64,000 bases of DNA from Proteles cristata cristata (taxonomy: Eukaryota; Chordata; Mammalia; Carnivora; Hyaenidae): positions 1,116,001 through 1,180,000 of the forward strand of contig JAESUZ010002888.1 in assembly GCA_017311185.1 (NCBI GenBank), given 5' to 3'. Below, one piece after another: positions 1 through 11,079 of this stretch. Position 1 is the first letter of the stretch. Every line of letters starts with the position of its first letter. Position numbers and translations under genes: made by a program. The notes beneath the pieces are model-generated. The model had not been told where the DNA came from. It searched no databases and worked only from the letters and a program-made list of their open reading frames with translations.

Positions 1-278
1 GTCAGTCACTTTACTTCTTGGTGTCTCATGTTATTCTTTCACTGGATTTTTAATGATGAGAAATATTATAAGTACTAAACTGAGGAAGATTTCTGGCACA
101 TGGTTCAATAAAGAATGATAGAAGGGGCTTGAAAGTGAAAGGTATTAGCCACTGGGCTTTTGTGAACTCCCTGATTCTCCACAACACACACAGAAGTCAT
201 CCTCAATAAACAGTGTCAGTAAAAATTTCCTTGCTATACAAACTCAACTTTTATAAAACTCTCCTAGCCCACAATTCT
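1..278. other. unique non-coding DNA
   Basis: AT-rich sequence with no open frame of note and no repeat I recognise. It leads up to the target site of the first SINE. Confidence 0.5.
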
Positions 279-299
279 AACCATGTTCCTATCTTCAAA

Positions 300-518
300 T
301 TTTTTTTTAATGTTTTATTTATTTCTAGGGGAGAGAGAGAGAGAGACAGCATGAGCTGGGGAGTGTCAGAGAGAGAGGGAGTCACAGACTGAAACACGCT
401 CCAGGCTCTGAGCTGGCAGTCAGCACAGAGCCCGACGCGGGGCTCGAACCCACAAACCGCGAGATCATGACCTAAGAGAAAGCCGGACGCTCAACCGACT
501 AAGCCACCCAGGCGCCCC
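300..518 (-). mobile_element. SINEC (tRNA-Lys-derived felid SINE), young copy
   Basis: A complete minus-strand SINE. On the + strand it reads poly-T, TTTATTTATTT, a GA-rich body (complement of the CT-rich region), the inverted B box (GGGGCTCGAACCC) and the inverted head ending GCCACCCAGGCGCCCC. It is non-autonomous, transcribed by pol III from internal A and B boxes and mobilised by L1 machinery. A perfect 21-bp target-site duplication flanks it (279-299 and 519-539), so the boundaries are exact and the insertion is comparatively recent. Confidence 0.97.
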
Positions 519-539
519 AACCATGTTCCTATCTTCAAA

Positions 540-1130
540 CTTCCTTCACATAAAAATTCTGCAGACTCTGTGTATAAATATCAATGACTAATGAAATTGA
601 TCTGGGAGTAAATTTATATATATATATTATTGTACTATCATTACTTGACAAAGTATTTTTCAGATGAAGGGACTATATCTATACTTCAGTTACACTACTT
701 TTATTTTCTTTAAATCCAATCCAATAGCTACTTGGAACATTACAGATATTTAATAAATTAAGGAGAACTATTAATAATTTTGTTTGTTTTAGGGGCATAA
801 GCGTTCTTGAGAATAATAGGCAATAAGTATATGACAGTAATTGATATTTCATTCATGAATAATGAAATATGCCTTAATTTTACATTTATAATGGAAAAAT
901 TAAAATGTGTACCTGTTCTTAAAATGTGGCCAAATTATAAAGTCACAAATACAAAGCAACACTGGATCGATTTTGGTCATAGTACATTATATTTTGGATT
1001 TCATATATAATACTATCAATTCATATATAATCAACTCCTCCCTATGGTAATGCTATTTATGAATGTTTAGCGGCAGTCCTGGATTAATCAGAAGCGATTA
1101 TATTTTGATGTAAGACAATGGGATGAAATT
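540..1130. other. unique AT-rich DNA
   Basis: Non-coding sequence with a short TA run near 612-627 and a locally repeated TCATATATAAT motif at about 1003 and 1021. The 67-codon + frame at 807-1010 has no recognisable domain. Confidence 0.5.
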
Positions 1131-1692
1131 TTTTTTTTTTTTTACAAATAGTTTATTGTCAAATTAGTTTCCACATAACACTGAGTGCTCATCCCCACAA
1201 GTGTCCTCCTCCATGCCCATCCCCCCTCCCCCCCACATCCATCAGTCCTCAGTTTTTGTCAGCATTCAAGAGTCTCTCATGGTTTGCCTCTCTCCCTCTC
1301 CCCCACCATTTCCGCCCTTCTTCTCCCCCTTGGTCCTCCGTCAAGTTCCTCCTAATCCTCCTATACGTGCACACATATGATATTTGTCCTTCTCTGCCTG
1401 ACTTATTTCGCTCAGCATAACACCTTCAAGGTCCATCCATGTTGCTACACATGGCCAGATTTCATTGTTTCTCATTGCCATGTAGTATTCCATGGTATAG
1501 ATAAACCACATCTTCTTGATCCATTCATCTGTTGATGGACACTTAGGCTCTTTCCATGTTTTAGCTATTGTGGAGAGTGCTGCTATGAACATCGGGGTAC
1601 ATGTGCCCCTATGCCTCAGCATTTCTGTATCCCTTGGGTAAATTCCTAGCAGTGCTATTACTGGGTCACAGGGGAGTTCTATTGTTAGTTTC
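1131..1692 (-). mobile_element. 5'-truncated carnivore L1 (ORF2 C-terminus plus 3' UTR)
   Basis: Read on the minus strand, this is the end of L1 ORF2p (1341 to about 1692; motifs ALLGIYP, FIAALSTIAK, WIKKMWFIYTMEYYMAM) followed by the C-rich (on +) 3' UTR and an A tail seen as the T run at 1129-1142. The 5' part of L1, including endonuclease and reverse transcriptase, is absent, so the copy is inactive. The flanks carry a near-perfect duplication (about 1116-1133 and 1693-1710, one mismatch), showing one target-primed insertion that truncated on arrival. It belongs to the same family as the L1 at 58.5-59.5 kb. Confidence 0.93.
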
Positions 1693-1710
1693 CAATGGGA
1701 TAAAATTTTT

Positions 1711-2954
1711 AAAAGAGATAGAAATAACAGTGGCCTGATACCCACTGAAAGTGCTGCCTGGAACTCTAGTATTATAAGCTAATACTGCATTTACTTTAGC
1801 TTACTCTCCGCCAGCGAAGGTATTAGCTTTTATATATTTAAGCTTCTTCAGGTTTATAAAGTGTTTACATGATTTCAACCACCAAGATGCAAAAATCTGA
1901 AGGGGCTAAATGTTAATTCTTGGCGGAAATCACTGAGATCCAAGATATGCACATATGTGCACACAAGGAACATGAATTAATGACTACTTATTAAAGACAC
2001 TGAATTTCTCATAATAGAAATAATCTCTAGGGATAAAATATAATAAAATAAGGGTTGGCATATCTGCTGAAAATTCTCTACTTCAATATCAGAGGTTCAA
2101 AAAGCATTAAGACCTTTGACCACAAGCAGATTCAAACCAATTAATGAATTTTCAGCCATACTCTGTGGAATGAATAAAAATCAACACTCCCTAGATCTTC
2201 ATGTATTATAAGATAGTCCAGGGAACAATTTAGTTTCTAAAATTTTTGACAAACAGAAAAAATATAAAGTATAGAAATTTTATAAAGAATACAAGAGGCT
2301 GTTCTCAAAATATTGGTGATTCAAAATAAACAATGTTAGTAAATTATTATTTATCACCAAAAGATTCATGTGCTTACGTAACTAGTTTTCTTAAAATATT
2401 TATAGAAGAATAAAATTAAAATTTTATCATGGCATTTTACCTAGTGCCAGGTTCTAGGAGACCTATCAAATCTAGTAGATTTGATTCAGTTTATGTAAAA
2501 CAAACAAAAGAATTAAATGGATAAAATTACTTGGCTTATTCCTAATTTAAAATGCATTTCAGAGTAGAAGATGTACAGGGTAACTTGCACTCCCCTGGGT
2601 GAGCTATGGGGAATCCATGTAGTCATTACTTCCTCTTCATTTGGACTGTTCACTCACAGTTGTATAGCAGAACCCATATATGTTTATAAACTTATTTCAT
2701 AAGCATTTGTCACCCCCCCCAAATTAGTACATTGGTTCTCATTTCTGGTATAGACATTAAAAAAATGGATTGTTATAAAGTATTTGCACCCACATCAGCC
2801 TAAGGAAGCCAAGTATCAGCATAAAGTAACCAACTTTGTCACATCTGCCATTAGAGACAGTGTGCCTTTTTAGTAATTTCAATCCTATTATAACCACTCT
2901 GTTTTCTTTCTTCCACATTCAAAAAGTATGACCTGTGCCTGCTAATTGTGGTTC
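1711..2954. other. unique non-coding DNA
   Basis: About 1.2 kb without recognisable repeats or coding frames. The only simple-sequence feature is a run of cytosines near 2712-2720. Confidence 0.5.
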
Positions 2955-2969
2955 AATGAGTTCTTACAT

Positions 2970-3175
2970 GGGGCACCTGAGTGGCTCCGTTGGTTAATCG
3001 GCTGACTTCAGTTCAGGTCATGATGCATGGTTTGGGAGTTTGAGCCTCGTGCTGGGGTCTGTCCTGGCAGCTCAGAGCCTGGAGCTTGCTTCAGATTCTG
3101 TGACTCACTCTCTCTCTGCCCCTCCCCAGCTCACACTTTGTCTCTGTCTCTCAAGACTAAATAAACATTTAAAAA
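2970..3175 (+). mobile_element. SINEC, plus orientation, diverged
   Basis: Head GGGGCACCTGAGTGGCTC, a CT-rich body and an ATAAACATTTAAAAAAA tail. Target duplications at 2955-2969 and 3176-3190 match at 14 of 15 positions. The B box is eroded (GGGAGTTTGAGCC), so pol III competence is doubtful. Confidence 0.93.
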
Positions 3176-3339
3176 AATGAGTTCTTGCATCACAATCAAT
3201 GAAAGTAATTGTTTCTTACTGTGTCTCCCTCTCTGAATACTATCCCCATTTCCACTAACCATTATAAGTCTTTTTTCTGAATTCTTCTCTTTCAGACCTC
3301 TAAAAGTTGGGGTGTCCTAGGAATTACCTCTTAATTTTT

Positions 3340-3580
3340 TATTTTCTCTGTCTATACTTATTGGATGAAGATCTTCCAGTTCTGTGGGTTATAAATATCC
3401 TGTTGTATCATCAACAGGATGAAGGCTTCTGAATCCATAACTCCTTGTCTGATCTCTCTTAATTTCTAACTTCCTTCTCATCATCTCCAGCTCCCTACTT
3501 AGTGTCTCTACATAGATATACGATAGCAAGTCAAATTTACTTGTCTAAATCTAAGTCATCCCTAGAATGGTGACATATAT
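3340..3580 (+). repeat. possible ancient interspersed repeat (L2-like body)
   Basis: The run from CTGTGGGTTATAAATATC through CTCCAGCTCCCTACTTAGTGT to CAAATTTACTTGTC recalls a widespread old mammalian repeat that I associate with the L2 body. Divergence is high and the family is uncertain. Confidence 0.3.
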
Positions 3581-3834
3581 GAGCAACTCAATCTAGGGCC
3601 TACCCTAAATAACTGCATTGGAAAGGAGATATCACTGCCCTGATTTTTCATAGAGCCCTTGGTATTGAATTAAATGAATACATTTTAAAACAAAATTTTG
3701 ATTACATTCAGAAAAAATGAGGAAGGTAAATCTCGCTATGGCCCAGCACACTCCTCTGCATACACCACCCATTCTTGTTACCACAACTAGAATTTGTCAT
3801 TAGTCACTGCAAGTCCTCATTTCAATACTCAATA

Positions 3835-5005
3835 ATAAGAGAACAAACAACTCAAGAAATGTGCAACAATTTGAACACTCTTCACCAGAGAAGATGTACA
3901 GATGACAAAGAAACGCACAAAAGACGTTCAACATTGTTAGTCCATCATTAGGAAAATGAAAATTAAAACCACAGTGAGATACCATTGCCTACTAATTAGA
4001 ATGGCTAAAATTTAAAAACAAAACACAAAATAACTGATGATCACAAATGTTGACAGGCTATGGAGAAGTGGGAGCTCTCAGGTACTGTTGGTGGGAATGT
4101 ATAAAAGGTGTAACCACTTCAGAAGAAAATGTGGCAGTTTCTTAAAAAGTTTGGTATACACCCAACATATGTCTTAGTCATTCTGCTCTTAGATATTTTA
4201 CCCAAGAAAAATTAAAGCATATGTTCATATAAACAGTTGTATATAAATTTCCATAAGAGCCTTATTTATAATAGCAAAACACCCTGGAGACCATCCAAAT
4301 GCCCTTTAACAAGTGAGTAAATAAGCAGGTAAAGGAATAAACCAACAGCTGTGGAATTTTTATGCAATAGAATATTGCTCAGCAATAAAAGTACTGTAGA
4401 AATGATGCACACAGACACATAGATGATCCTTTGGGGCACCTGGGTGGCTTAGTCTGTTAAGTGTCCGACTTTCGCTTAGGTCATGATCTCGCGGTTCGTG
4501 GGTTCGAGCCCCACGTCGGGCCCTGTGCTGACTGCCAGCTCAGAGCCTGGAGCCTGTTTCAGTCTGTGACTCCCTCTCTCTCTGACCCTCCCCTGCTCAT
4601 GCTCTCTCTCTTTCCCCTAGAAATAAATAAAACATTAAAAAAATTAAAAAAACAAAAAAACCCCATAGATGATCCTTCAATGAATGGAGCTGAGTAAAGA
4701 AGCTGGACCACAAGAGAATACACACACTTTACAATTCCACCTCTAGAATGGAATGTCCAAATCTAGAACAGTTAAGCTAATCTAGAATGATGGAAAGCAG
4801 ATCAGTAGTTGACTGGGAGGGGCAGGATGGAGGAATTACACAGGGGTACGAGGAAATCTTTGGGGGAAAAGGTTAGGTTCATTATATTAATTTCAGCAAT
4901 AGTTTCAACATGTTTGTATGGAAGTCACAATTTATCAAATTGCATACTTTAAACATTTGCAAGTTACAGTTTGTCAATTATACTTCAATACATTTGTGAA
5001 ATTAT
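3835..5005 (+). mobile_element. old L1M 3' end (ORF2 C-terminal remnant plus 3' UTR), split by a SINE
   Basis: Plus-strand remnant of an ancient L1. Translated pieces give QFEHSSPEKMY, then TGYGEVGALRYCWWECIKG, then NIAQQ, all typical of the ORF2p C-terminal region but broken by many stops. The 3' UTR follows (AATTCCACCTCTAGAATG and a terminal stretch ending near 5005). The SINE at 4433-4663 splits it. Of no coding value. Confidence 0.85.
4433..4663 (+). mobile_element. SINEC inserted in old L1
   Basis: Full-length with a near-consensus head and an intact B box near 4501-4511 (GGTTCGAGCCC). The tail is AATAAATAAAACATTAAA followed by an A-rich run. A perfect 14-bp duplication (4418-4431 and 4664-4677) comes from the host L1, so the SINE is younger than the L1. 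Confidence 0.96.
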
Positions 5006-5007
5006 AT

Positions 5008-5592
5008 TAAATCAGATCATACTGCTCTTCTGCTCAAACCTTTCTATTGCCTTCCCAGAATTTTGAGAAAGAATTTAAAGTTCCTACTCTCAGTTAAAAG
5101 CTTCTACATAATCTGGTCTCTAGCTAGTGTTTCATCTGCTTTATATAGTCACTCTTTTGATTGTTACACCCATCTAGTCTCCATAACGGTCCTCAATATG
5201 TCTAATATGTCCCTTATCCAGAGCAACTGCTATTCCCTCAACTGACACACCTTCCTTATTCACATGGATATGCACAAATTTTACTCCCTCACTTTTTAAA
5301 ATTCTCTATTCAAGTGCCACCTCCTCAGAGAAGGCATTCCTGACCACACGATTTATGGCAGCTCCATACATTCATCGTGTTTCACTCTTGATCCATTACC
5401 CCAACCCATTTATCTCCCGGCATATGATAACTACCTGGTATTAAATTGCTTATTTATTGCCCATTTTCCCCATTCGAACGTGACAGCTGTGGCAATGAGG
5501 AACCTGCTGCTTTGCTCAGTGTTACACCTCCATTACCTGTAACAGTATCAAACATTATGCACTCAGTAAATACCCACCGATGCAATGATGTT
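5008..5592 (+). mobile_element. L2 LINE, 3' end
   Basis: Matches the L2 3' region: AATCAGATCATACTGCTCTTCTGCT, CTATTGCCTTCCCAGAA, AAGTGCCACCTCCTCAGAGAAGG and CATTCCTGACCAC, ending in CACTCAGTAAATACCC. L2 died out early in mammals, so this is one of the oldest layers. It abuts the L1M 3' end directly. Confidence 0.88.
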
Positions 5593-5845
5593 AAACCCTT
5601 CTCTGTATGCTATTGCATTGGAATAGCCTTTGTCTCTCCTTTAAAATTTTCCTTACATATTTTTTATTCTTCTGATATGCTGCAGTGGTTTATCTGCTAG
5701 GATACTGTTTAAAAAATTATAGATACTGCTCCCTACCTCGCTTGCCCTAGAGTGAAAGGGATCATGCTGAAATGAGTAGTGATGCCTAATACATAGGGTG
5801 TTAAGATGCCTTAAGAGATATAGGGCAAAAAACACAGGGTATTTT

Positions 5846-6051
5846 TTGATGTTTATTTTTATTATTTGCTTTGAGAGAGAGAGAACACAAGCAGGGGAGT
5901 GGCAGAGAGAGAAGCAGAGGGAGATTTCCAAGCAGGCTCCGTGTGGTCAGTGCAGAGCCTGATGAGGGGCTCGATCCCAAGAACCGTGAGATATGACCTG
6001 AGTTGAAATCAAGAGTTGAATGCTCAACCAATTGAGCCATCCAGGTGCCCC
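5846..6051 (-). mobile_element. SINEC, minus orientation, older copy
   Basis: On the + strand: TTTATTTTTATTATTTG, the GAGAGAGAGA body, GGGGCTCGATCCC (mutated B box) and GAGCCATCCAGGTGCCCC. Possible degenerate duplications lie at about 5831-5845 and 6052-6066 (AACAYAGRRTATTTT). The frames at 5801-6112 on the minus strand read through this SINE and are not genes. Confidence 0.92.
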
Positions 6052-6289
6052 AAACATAGAATATTTTAAAGAAGCTAAGAGTTGGAAAAAAAAAATCCAT
6101 CGTAAATGACACTAAGTTATTTCACACCTAAGAAATATAATATAAAATTCCAAAGTTCTCAGCTAGGATGACTTTATTGTATTGTAGTCAATAGTTTTTG
6201 CACACATATGAATAAGGAATTCTTTTTCATTACAAATCAAGTTTTGCATACAATACAATTTACTTCGTTCATATCTTTCTAACCCTGCT

Positions 6290-7089
6290 TTCTTTTTTAG
6301 TTTTCTTTCTTAGTTCACAAAAGGGAAAGGCCTAATACATTTAAGATGGCCCTCACACATTCAGTTTCATATGACATATTAAAAAACACATTTAATGTAT
6401 GTGAAAGTGGAGAAATGAGTCTGTGTCTGTGTCTAAGCTGCTCTGAACCATATCCTTGTAGCTCAGACACAAAGACAGGGTCATTTGTGTTCCTGGAGAG
6501 AAAGCTGGGATGTGCGAGGGATCATTTATTCATTCGTCAGACTCCAAAAGTAGAGTCCTGATGTCTAAGTGTCCATTAACCAGATGACTCCTGTGGCGGT
6601 GCCCATTCTTTCAAGTCACCTCCCAGCACTCACAGCTCTCCTCCACTGCCTCTGGAAGAAGAGCAGGCTTCCTGGTGGCCTGGATGTGCATGTGCTGAAG
6701 AAGACATAGTAGGGTTGCAGGCTTCTGTGAACTCCACAAGGAGGTCTGCCCTACACACCTGGTGTTTGAACAAAGTGGTTCAGTTCAGACTTGAGTTGCT
6801 TCAGAAAAGGCTGGAGGAGATCTGCACCTGTTTTCAAATTGGCTTTGATTAGTCGATTCATCAGAAAAATGCTAAAGCCATCTTTGAATCTGATTTCAGG
6901 CCCTTGAAACAAGCAAGAGACTTTCTCAGTTTCTCAGGTAGAAGTTTCCACCAGAGAACTGAAGCCTTCCTTGGGGCCATTTAAAGTACTTGACGGAACA
7001 AAGCTCAGTTCTGATTCACTTGTGTCTTGGTCAGATCCCAAAATATATTTAGCATCAGAGAGCTTTTGCATATTTTTGTAAGAATATTT
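6290..7089 (-). pseudogene. candidate decayed retrocopy, unrecognised
   Basis: On the minus strand, 7089-6754 gives 112 codons with one in-frame stop (TGA at 6934-6936), ending at a TAG (6751-6753). A +1 shift then continues for about 40 codons to a TGA at 6630-6632. The translation has protein-like composition, with charged and amphipathic stretches (FLMNRLIKANLKTGADLLQ, FLKQLKSELNHFV). The block is more GC-rich than its surroundings. A T-rich tract at 6287-6313 could be a decayed poly(A) tail for a minus-strand retrocopy. I do not recognise the protein. Open runs of 50-60 codons are common here by chance, so this is weak. Confidence 0.25.
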
Positions 7090-7099
7090 TCATCATCTG

Positions 7100-8417
7100 T
7101 TATTGCCTCTTAGGTAATATGACACATGAGAGTTTACATTTTTTATGTAACAAAAGCTGCTTCAAATTGAGAATGTATTGTCAGCCACCTGGTACATTCA
7201 TACTGGATACCAAAACACGCCCCAAATGTCTTTAAGTGCCTAATAAGGGGCTATTTTTCTTATTGAAAATGGTGTTTTAAAGAGTGCTTTATGCCCGGTG
7301 ATTAGCACTCTTCCAACCTGCAGTTCTCACAAATGCAAAACAGAACAATTCATTCCTTTGTGAGGGATTTAGCCTTAGAAAAATATTTCACTGCCATGAA
7401 GGCAAACACCACAGCTGGATGGGTGGAAAAAAGAAAGAAAGAAAGAAAGAAAGAAAACACACTAATGAAATTTTAAAACTTGAAGTATATTTTAAATTAC
7501 AAATTACTTCAAATATCATAAATATTCCCAATTCTCAGGCACATCAACTAATCTCTACCTCCTTCCTAACTTTCTAACTGAAGTGTCAGTTGCTTCTGAC
7601 GGAAGTGTGGATGAATAAAAGGGAAAAAAAATGTAAGGCCGTGGCTGAAATTGCAGAAGACTTGTTTCTTTTTCTCAGATTCTTTTCAGGTTTTTTGATA
7701 TTTGCTTTGTGCAAGAAAATATTAGCCTGCTATACAAATTGAATGCTCAATACTATATTCTACCACATAGAATTTCATAGCATTTTGATTTTCACCTCTT
7801 ACTCTAAAAATGTTTACATGTACAATATTTTTTCATATCTCAACTACCTCACACCCTTTACAGCAGATTGAATGGTAAATAGATTTCACCCACTCTCTCC
7901 TTGTGATATATTCCAGAGATTCCTGGTAGATTTGCTGCTGAATTAGACTGTGTCTGCTGAATATGAGGACTGCTAGATAAAAGGACATCATAGTCTAGTT
8001 CGTTGGACAGGTTCATTATTCACACATTGTGGAGGCTGATGTAATGTAAATAAAATTCAGTATGATGAAAAGGATATCCCTAGCCTTGACATTTCTACCA
8101 GGCAGAATGGTAAAACTGTATGTGTGGTAAGAGTGATAGAACAGTAATTTCAAAATGTACCACATGCTCAGTAAAAATGCTAACTTGAAAATTCATGAAC
8201 TCATAAATCCCCCCTCCTTTTAAGTGCCTTATGGAACACCATTCAGTATTTAACTGCAACAGTGTTGTCATGTAAAATTCTCTAACATGACATTCAGAAT
8301 ACATTCTCAAGAGGAAATGATTTTCTCTTAGAAAAAATTTTGAGTTATACATAATTAAACTTCTTTTATGTGCTAATTTTCAGAGATAGTTTTCACTTCA
8401 TGCTTTCCTGTTAAGAT
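7100..8417. other. unique non-coding DNA with a GAAA microsatellite
   Basis: About 1.3 kb with no recognised interspersed repeat. It contains a (GAAA)n run at about 7426-7456. The 85-codon minus frame at 8095-8352 has no recognisable motif. Confidence 0.5.
7426..7456. repeat. (GAAA)n microsatellite
   Basis: About six to seven tandem AAAG/GAAA units, directly visible. Confidence 0.95.
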
Positions 8418-8435
8418 TAAAGTACATTTTCTTTA

Positions 8436-8660
8436 TTTTATTTTTCTTTTATATATTTTTATTTATTTCTAGGAGAGAGAGAGAGACAGCATGAGCAGGG
8501 GAGGGTCAGAGAGAGAGGGAGACACAGACTCTGAAACAGGCTCCAAGCTCTGAGCTGGCAGTCAGCACAGAGCCTGACGCGGGGCTCGAACCCACGAACC
8601 GCAAGATCATGACCTGAGCGAAAGTCAGACGCTTAACCGACTAAGCCACCCAGGCACCCC
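8436..8660 (-). mobile_element. SINEC, minus, young copy
   Basis: Near-consensus minus-strand copy: TTTATTTATTTCTAGGAGAGAG, then GGGGCTCGAACCCACGAACC (intact B box complement) and GCCACCCAGGCACCCC. It is flanked by a perfect 18-bp duplication (8418-8435 and 8661-8678). Together with the copy at 300-518 it is among the best preserved in the window. Confidence 0.97.
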
Positions 8661-9124
8661 TAAAGTACATTTTCTTTAAAAGGTGGCAACAATCATTTTA
8701 GGACTCCATAAAATCTTGTCTTGTGGTAAAAAGCCTATTGTTCTCATTATGCAACCTGCACATAGGTCACAATGCTTGAATGATGGCAAAAGACAATAAA
8801 TTGGAATTCTTTCTTTTTTTTTTTTGGTTGCAATCACATTTTGCCATTAACTTACCGTTATGTAAATTAACTGATCATTACAGGAAGTCTGCATGATTGA
8901 ACTAACCTTGAGTCACAATCAGTTAAAATGAGAGACTTGTTCATTACACACCAGCTAAGAGAACTTAACCATTGTCGCCCTAGATCAAGACAGGCGGCAT
9001 TGTAGAAAGTACCTGTGTCTATCCGTGTCTGCTTTCGCCAAGTTACTACGCTCACAACTAATTCCTTCAGTGCACAGCACATGTGTTATCCACCATTATA
9101 TGATTTGGTCCCAGTACAAGTCTT

Positions 9125-9480
9125 GTTTCACTGATGCAGGCAGAAGACATGAGAGTTGTGGATCAGAGACAAAGATGGTTTATTACTTGTAGCAACTGCA
9201 GTAGAGCATCAATATCTGTGTTGGTTCTCTATGGCCCAGTTCACATTGGGAAATAGGGACAGAGCCAGACAACATACCTATACTCAGTGGACGGTGTCAC
9301 AGGAGAAAAACCCTGAGGTTCGGGAACACAAACCAATCGTAATGTCCGGTAAGCATGCCTGAACTGTGTTGTAGAGGGAGATACTACCTTTCTCTTCCAA
9401 AGCTCTTCATTATAGAGCGTTCTTGGAAGATGGTAGGGAGCACAGTGACTCTGCTAGCAAGATACATGGGAATGCAAGAG
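9125..9480 (-). mobile_element. possible solo LTR (ERV), family uncertain
   Basis: On the minus strand the segment has a candidate polyadenylation signal (AATAAACC, near 9178-9185), followed by an LTR-like terminal segment (CATCTTTGTCTCTGATCC, then CTTCTGCCTGCATCA). Upstream is moderately GC-rich sequence without stops or repeats that I can name. The evidence is only the layout. It could equally be unique DNA. The 68-codon + frame 9156-9362 is not supported as a gene. Confidence 0.3.
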
Positions 9481-9744
9481 ATTCATAGAGAATTGTATTC
9501 CATCATTAACTCCACTTAATGTAATGCATTCACCTGTCCTCACTGAATAGGTGAGTGGTGGGATGAAGAAACTCTAATGCACACAAACTCACAGAGTGAT
9601 GGATCTTGCCACACAAGAGCTACCAGAGGACACAGAGTGGCAATGAGAGAAAAAGAGATTTCCATATCTTCTTCGTTTCTTTCTTGTCCATGTTCTCTTT
9701 GATCTACTACTCTTTACACCACAGAGGCTATGATGTAGAATACA

Positions 9745-9865
9745 ATGAGAAGAACTCAAAAGGCCGGGCTCTAAACTCAATTCTTCTACATACTAGTTAT
9801 GTGACCTGGGGTAAGTCATTCAAAATCACTCAGCTACAGCTTCCTTCTATATAAAATGATGAAGT
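9745..9865 (+). mobile_element. MIR (tRNA-derived ancient SINE), core
   Basis: Core of MIR: GGGCTCTAAACTCAATTCTTC, TAGTTATGTGACCTGGGG, AAGTCATTCAAAATC and TATATAAAATGATGAAG, corresponding to the consensus section from the first A/C-rich part through GTGACCTTGGGCAAGTTA to GTAAAATGG. Confidence 0.7.
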
Positions 9866-9934
9866 CAAATTTCTTGCACTGTTCTGCTATCCCAATCATT
9901 ATTTTACTTGAGGTTAATTGCTCAAGATTGTTAC

Positions 9935-10003
9935 TGATGTGGGTGTGTTTGTGTGTGTGCATGAGGGAGAAGAGAATAAAAAAGAGAGAGAAAGGGGAGG
10001 CTG
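9935..10003. repeat. GT-rich then GA-rich low-complexity stretch
   Basis: A short imperfect GT run (TGTGTTTGTGTGTGTGC) is followed by a purine-rich segment (GAGGGAGAAGAGAATAAAAAAGAGAGAG). It looks like the SINE GA body at a glance but has no SINE head or tail. Confidence 0.7.
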
Positions 10004-10264
10004 ATAGGTTAATTTGCCTTTAATATTGCCCTTAATCTGCTCCCTAAAGAAAACCCAATTCCTCACTTTTTTTATTGTCTACTTAGTATGCAGTATATTA
10101 TAAAGAAATTGTCCAGGAGAAAGTTTCCAAGAAAAGGTTTATTCTGGCTAGTAACTGCACATTACCTTAGCTTGATCATGTTTATAATCTTCACAAAACC
10201 CTCTTCAGGTGGGTATACCTCCTGTCACCTCTAGGTGGCAGAATGAGGATTTACACTAAAAGCG

Positions 10265-10405
10265 AAAACCACAGTTCATATCCTGAATCTGCCCCTTGTT
10301 AACAGAGTGACCTTAGAGAAGTTACTATTTTTTATCTTTATTTTCTCATTTAAAAATCTGAATGATAATCTATATTATGAAGCTATTCTGAGAACTATAA
10401 AAAGT
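10265..10405 (+). mobile_element. MIR, plus
   Basis: CCTGAATCTGCCCCTTGTTAA, GAGTGACCTTAGAGAAGTTAC, TCATTTAAAAATCTGAATGATAAT and TATTCTGAGAACTATAAA follow the MIR order through to its 3' third. Confidence 0.72.
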
Positions 10406-10464
10406 TTAATGTAATCTAATGCATATTTGATACAAATAAATGTATTTTTTTCACCTCTCTAAAA

Positions 10465-10560
10465 AAATTAGGAAACCTATCATCAGGGTGTTTAAATCAC
10501 TTGCCCAAGATCTCTCAGATCTTGTAATTTGTGTTGGTCTTCCTCCAAATTGTAGATGTT
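10465..10560 (-). mobile_element. MIR fragment, minus
   Basis: TAGGAAACCTATCATCAGGGTG followed by TTTAAATCACTTGCCCAAGATC matches the complement of the MIR core (GAGGAAACTGAGGC, TTAAGTAACTTGCCCAAGG). Short and diverged. Confidence 0.45.
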
Positions 10561-10656
10561 TCCTGATAGATGTCTCACAGGAAAGCTGGCCTTTAACAGT
10601 GACGATGAAGAGTGTGGTATTAGGATACAATTTCTACTTATATTACAATGTTTTTT

Positions 10657-10855
10657 GGGGCACCTGGGTGGCTCAGTTGGTTAAGGGTCCAACCCTTGAT
10701 TTTGGCTCAAGTCATGATCTTGCGGGTTTGTGAGTTTGAGCCCTGCACTGCACTGACAGTCTGGGGCCTTCTTGGAATTCCGCGTCCCTCTTTCCCTGTC
10801 CTTGCCCTGCTTGCTGTCTTTCTCTTTCTCAAAATAAATAAAAATAAACTTAAAA
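10657..10855 (+). mobile_element. SINEC, plus, host of a second SINE in its tail
   Basis: Head GGGGCACCTGGGTGGCTCAG at 10657. The body is shortened compared with other copies (the CT-rich part lacks the usual CTCTCTCTCT block) and the tail is AAAATAAATAAAAATAAAC. The next SINE landed inside this A-rich tail, and the rest of the tail continues after 11066. Confidence 0.94.
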
Positions 10856-11065
10856 GGGGCACCTGGGTGGCTGAGTCGGTTAAACATCTGACTTTGACTC
10901 AGGTCACAATCTCATAGTTCATGGGTTCGAGCCCCGAATCGGGCTCTGTGCTGACAGCCAGCTCAGAGCCTAGAGCTTGTTTCGGATTCTGTGTCTCCCT
11001 CTCTCTCTGACCCTCCCCTGCTCACAGTCTCTCTCTCTCTCTCAGAAATAAATAAAAGATTAAAA
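10856..11065 (+). mobile_element. SINEC, plus, inserted in the tail of the preceding SINE
   Basis: Complete copy with an intact B box (GGGTTCGAGCCCC). Its 14-bp duplication (AAATAAACTTAAAA, 10842-10855 and 11066-11079) is the tail of the first SINE, so the order of insertion is certain. Confidence 0.96.
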
Positions 11066-11079
11066 AAATAAACTTAAAA

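Noticed and set aside
1341..1745. 134-codon minus-strand open frame, the longest in the window
   Set aside because: It is the C-terminal end of L1 ORF2 plus about 16 codons of flanking read-through, not a host gene.
4433..4520. tRNA-Lys-like sequence with A and B boxes (also at the other SINEs)
   Set aside because: These are tRNA-derived SINE heads with SINE bodies, A tails and target duplications, not tRNA genes.
9935..10003. GA-rich stretch considered as another SINE
   Set aside because: No head, B box or tail; only low-complexity sequence.
10657..11065. Direct repeats with regular spacing, considered as an array
   Set aside because: They are two SINE copies, not a CRISPR or satellite array, and the host is a mammal.
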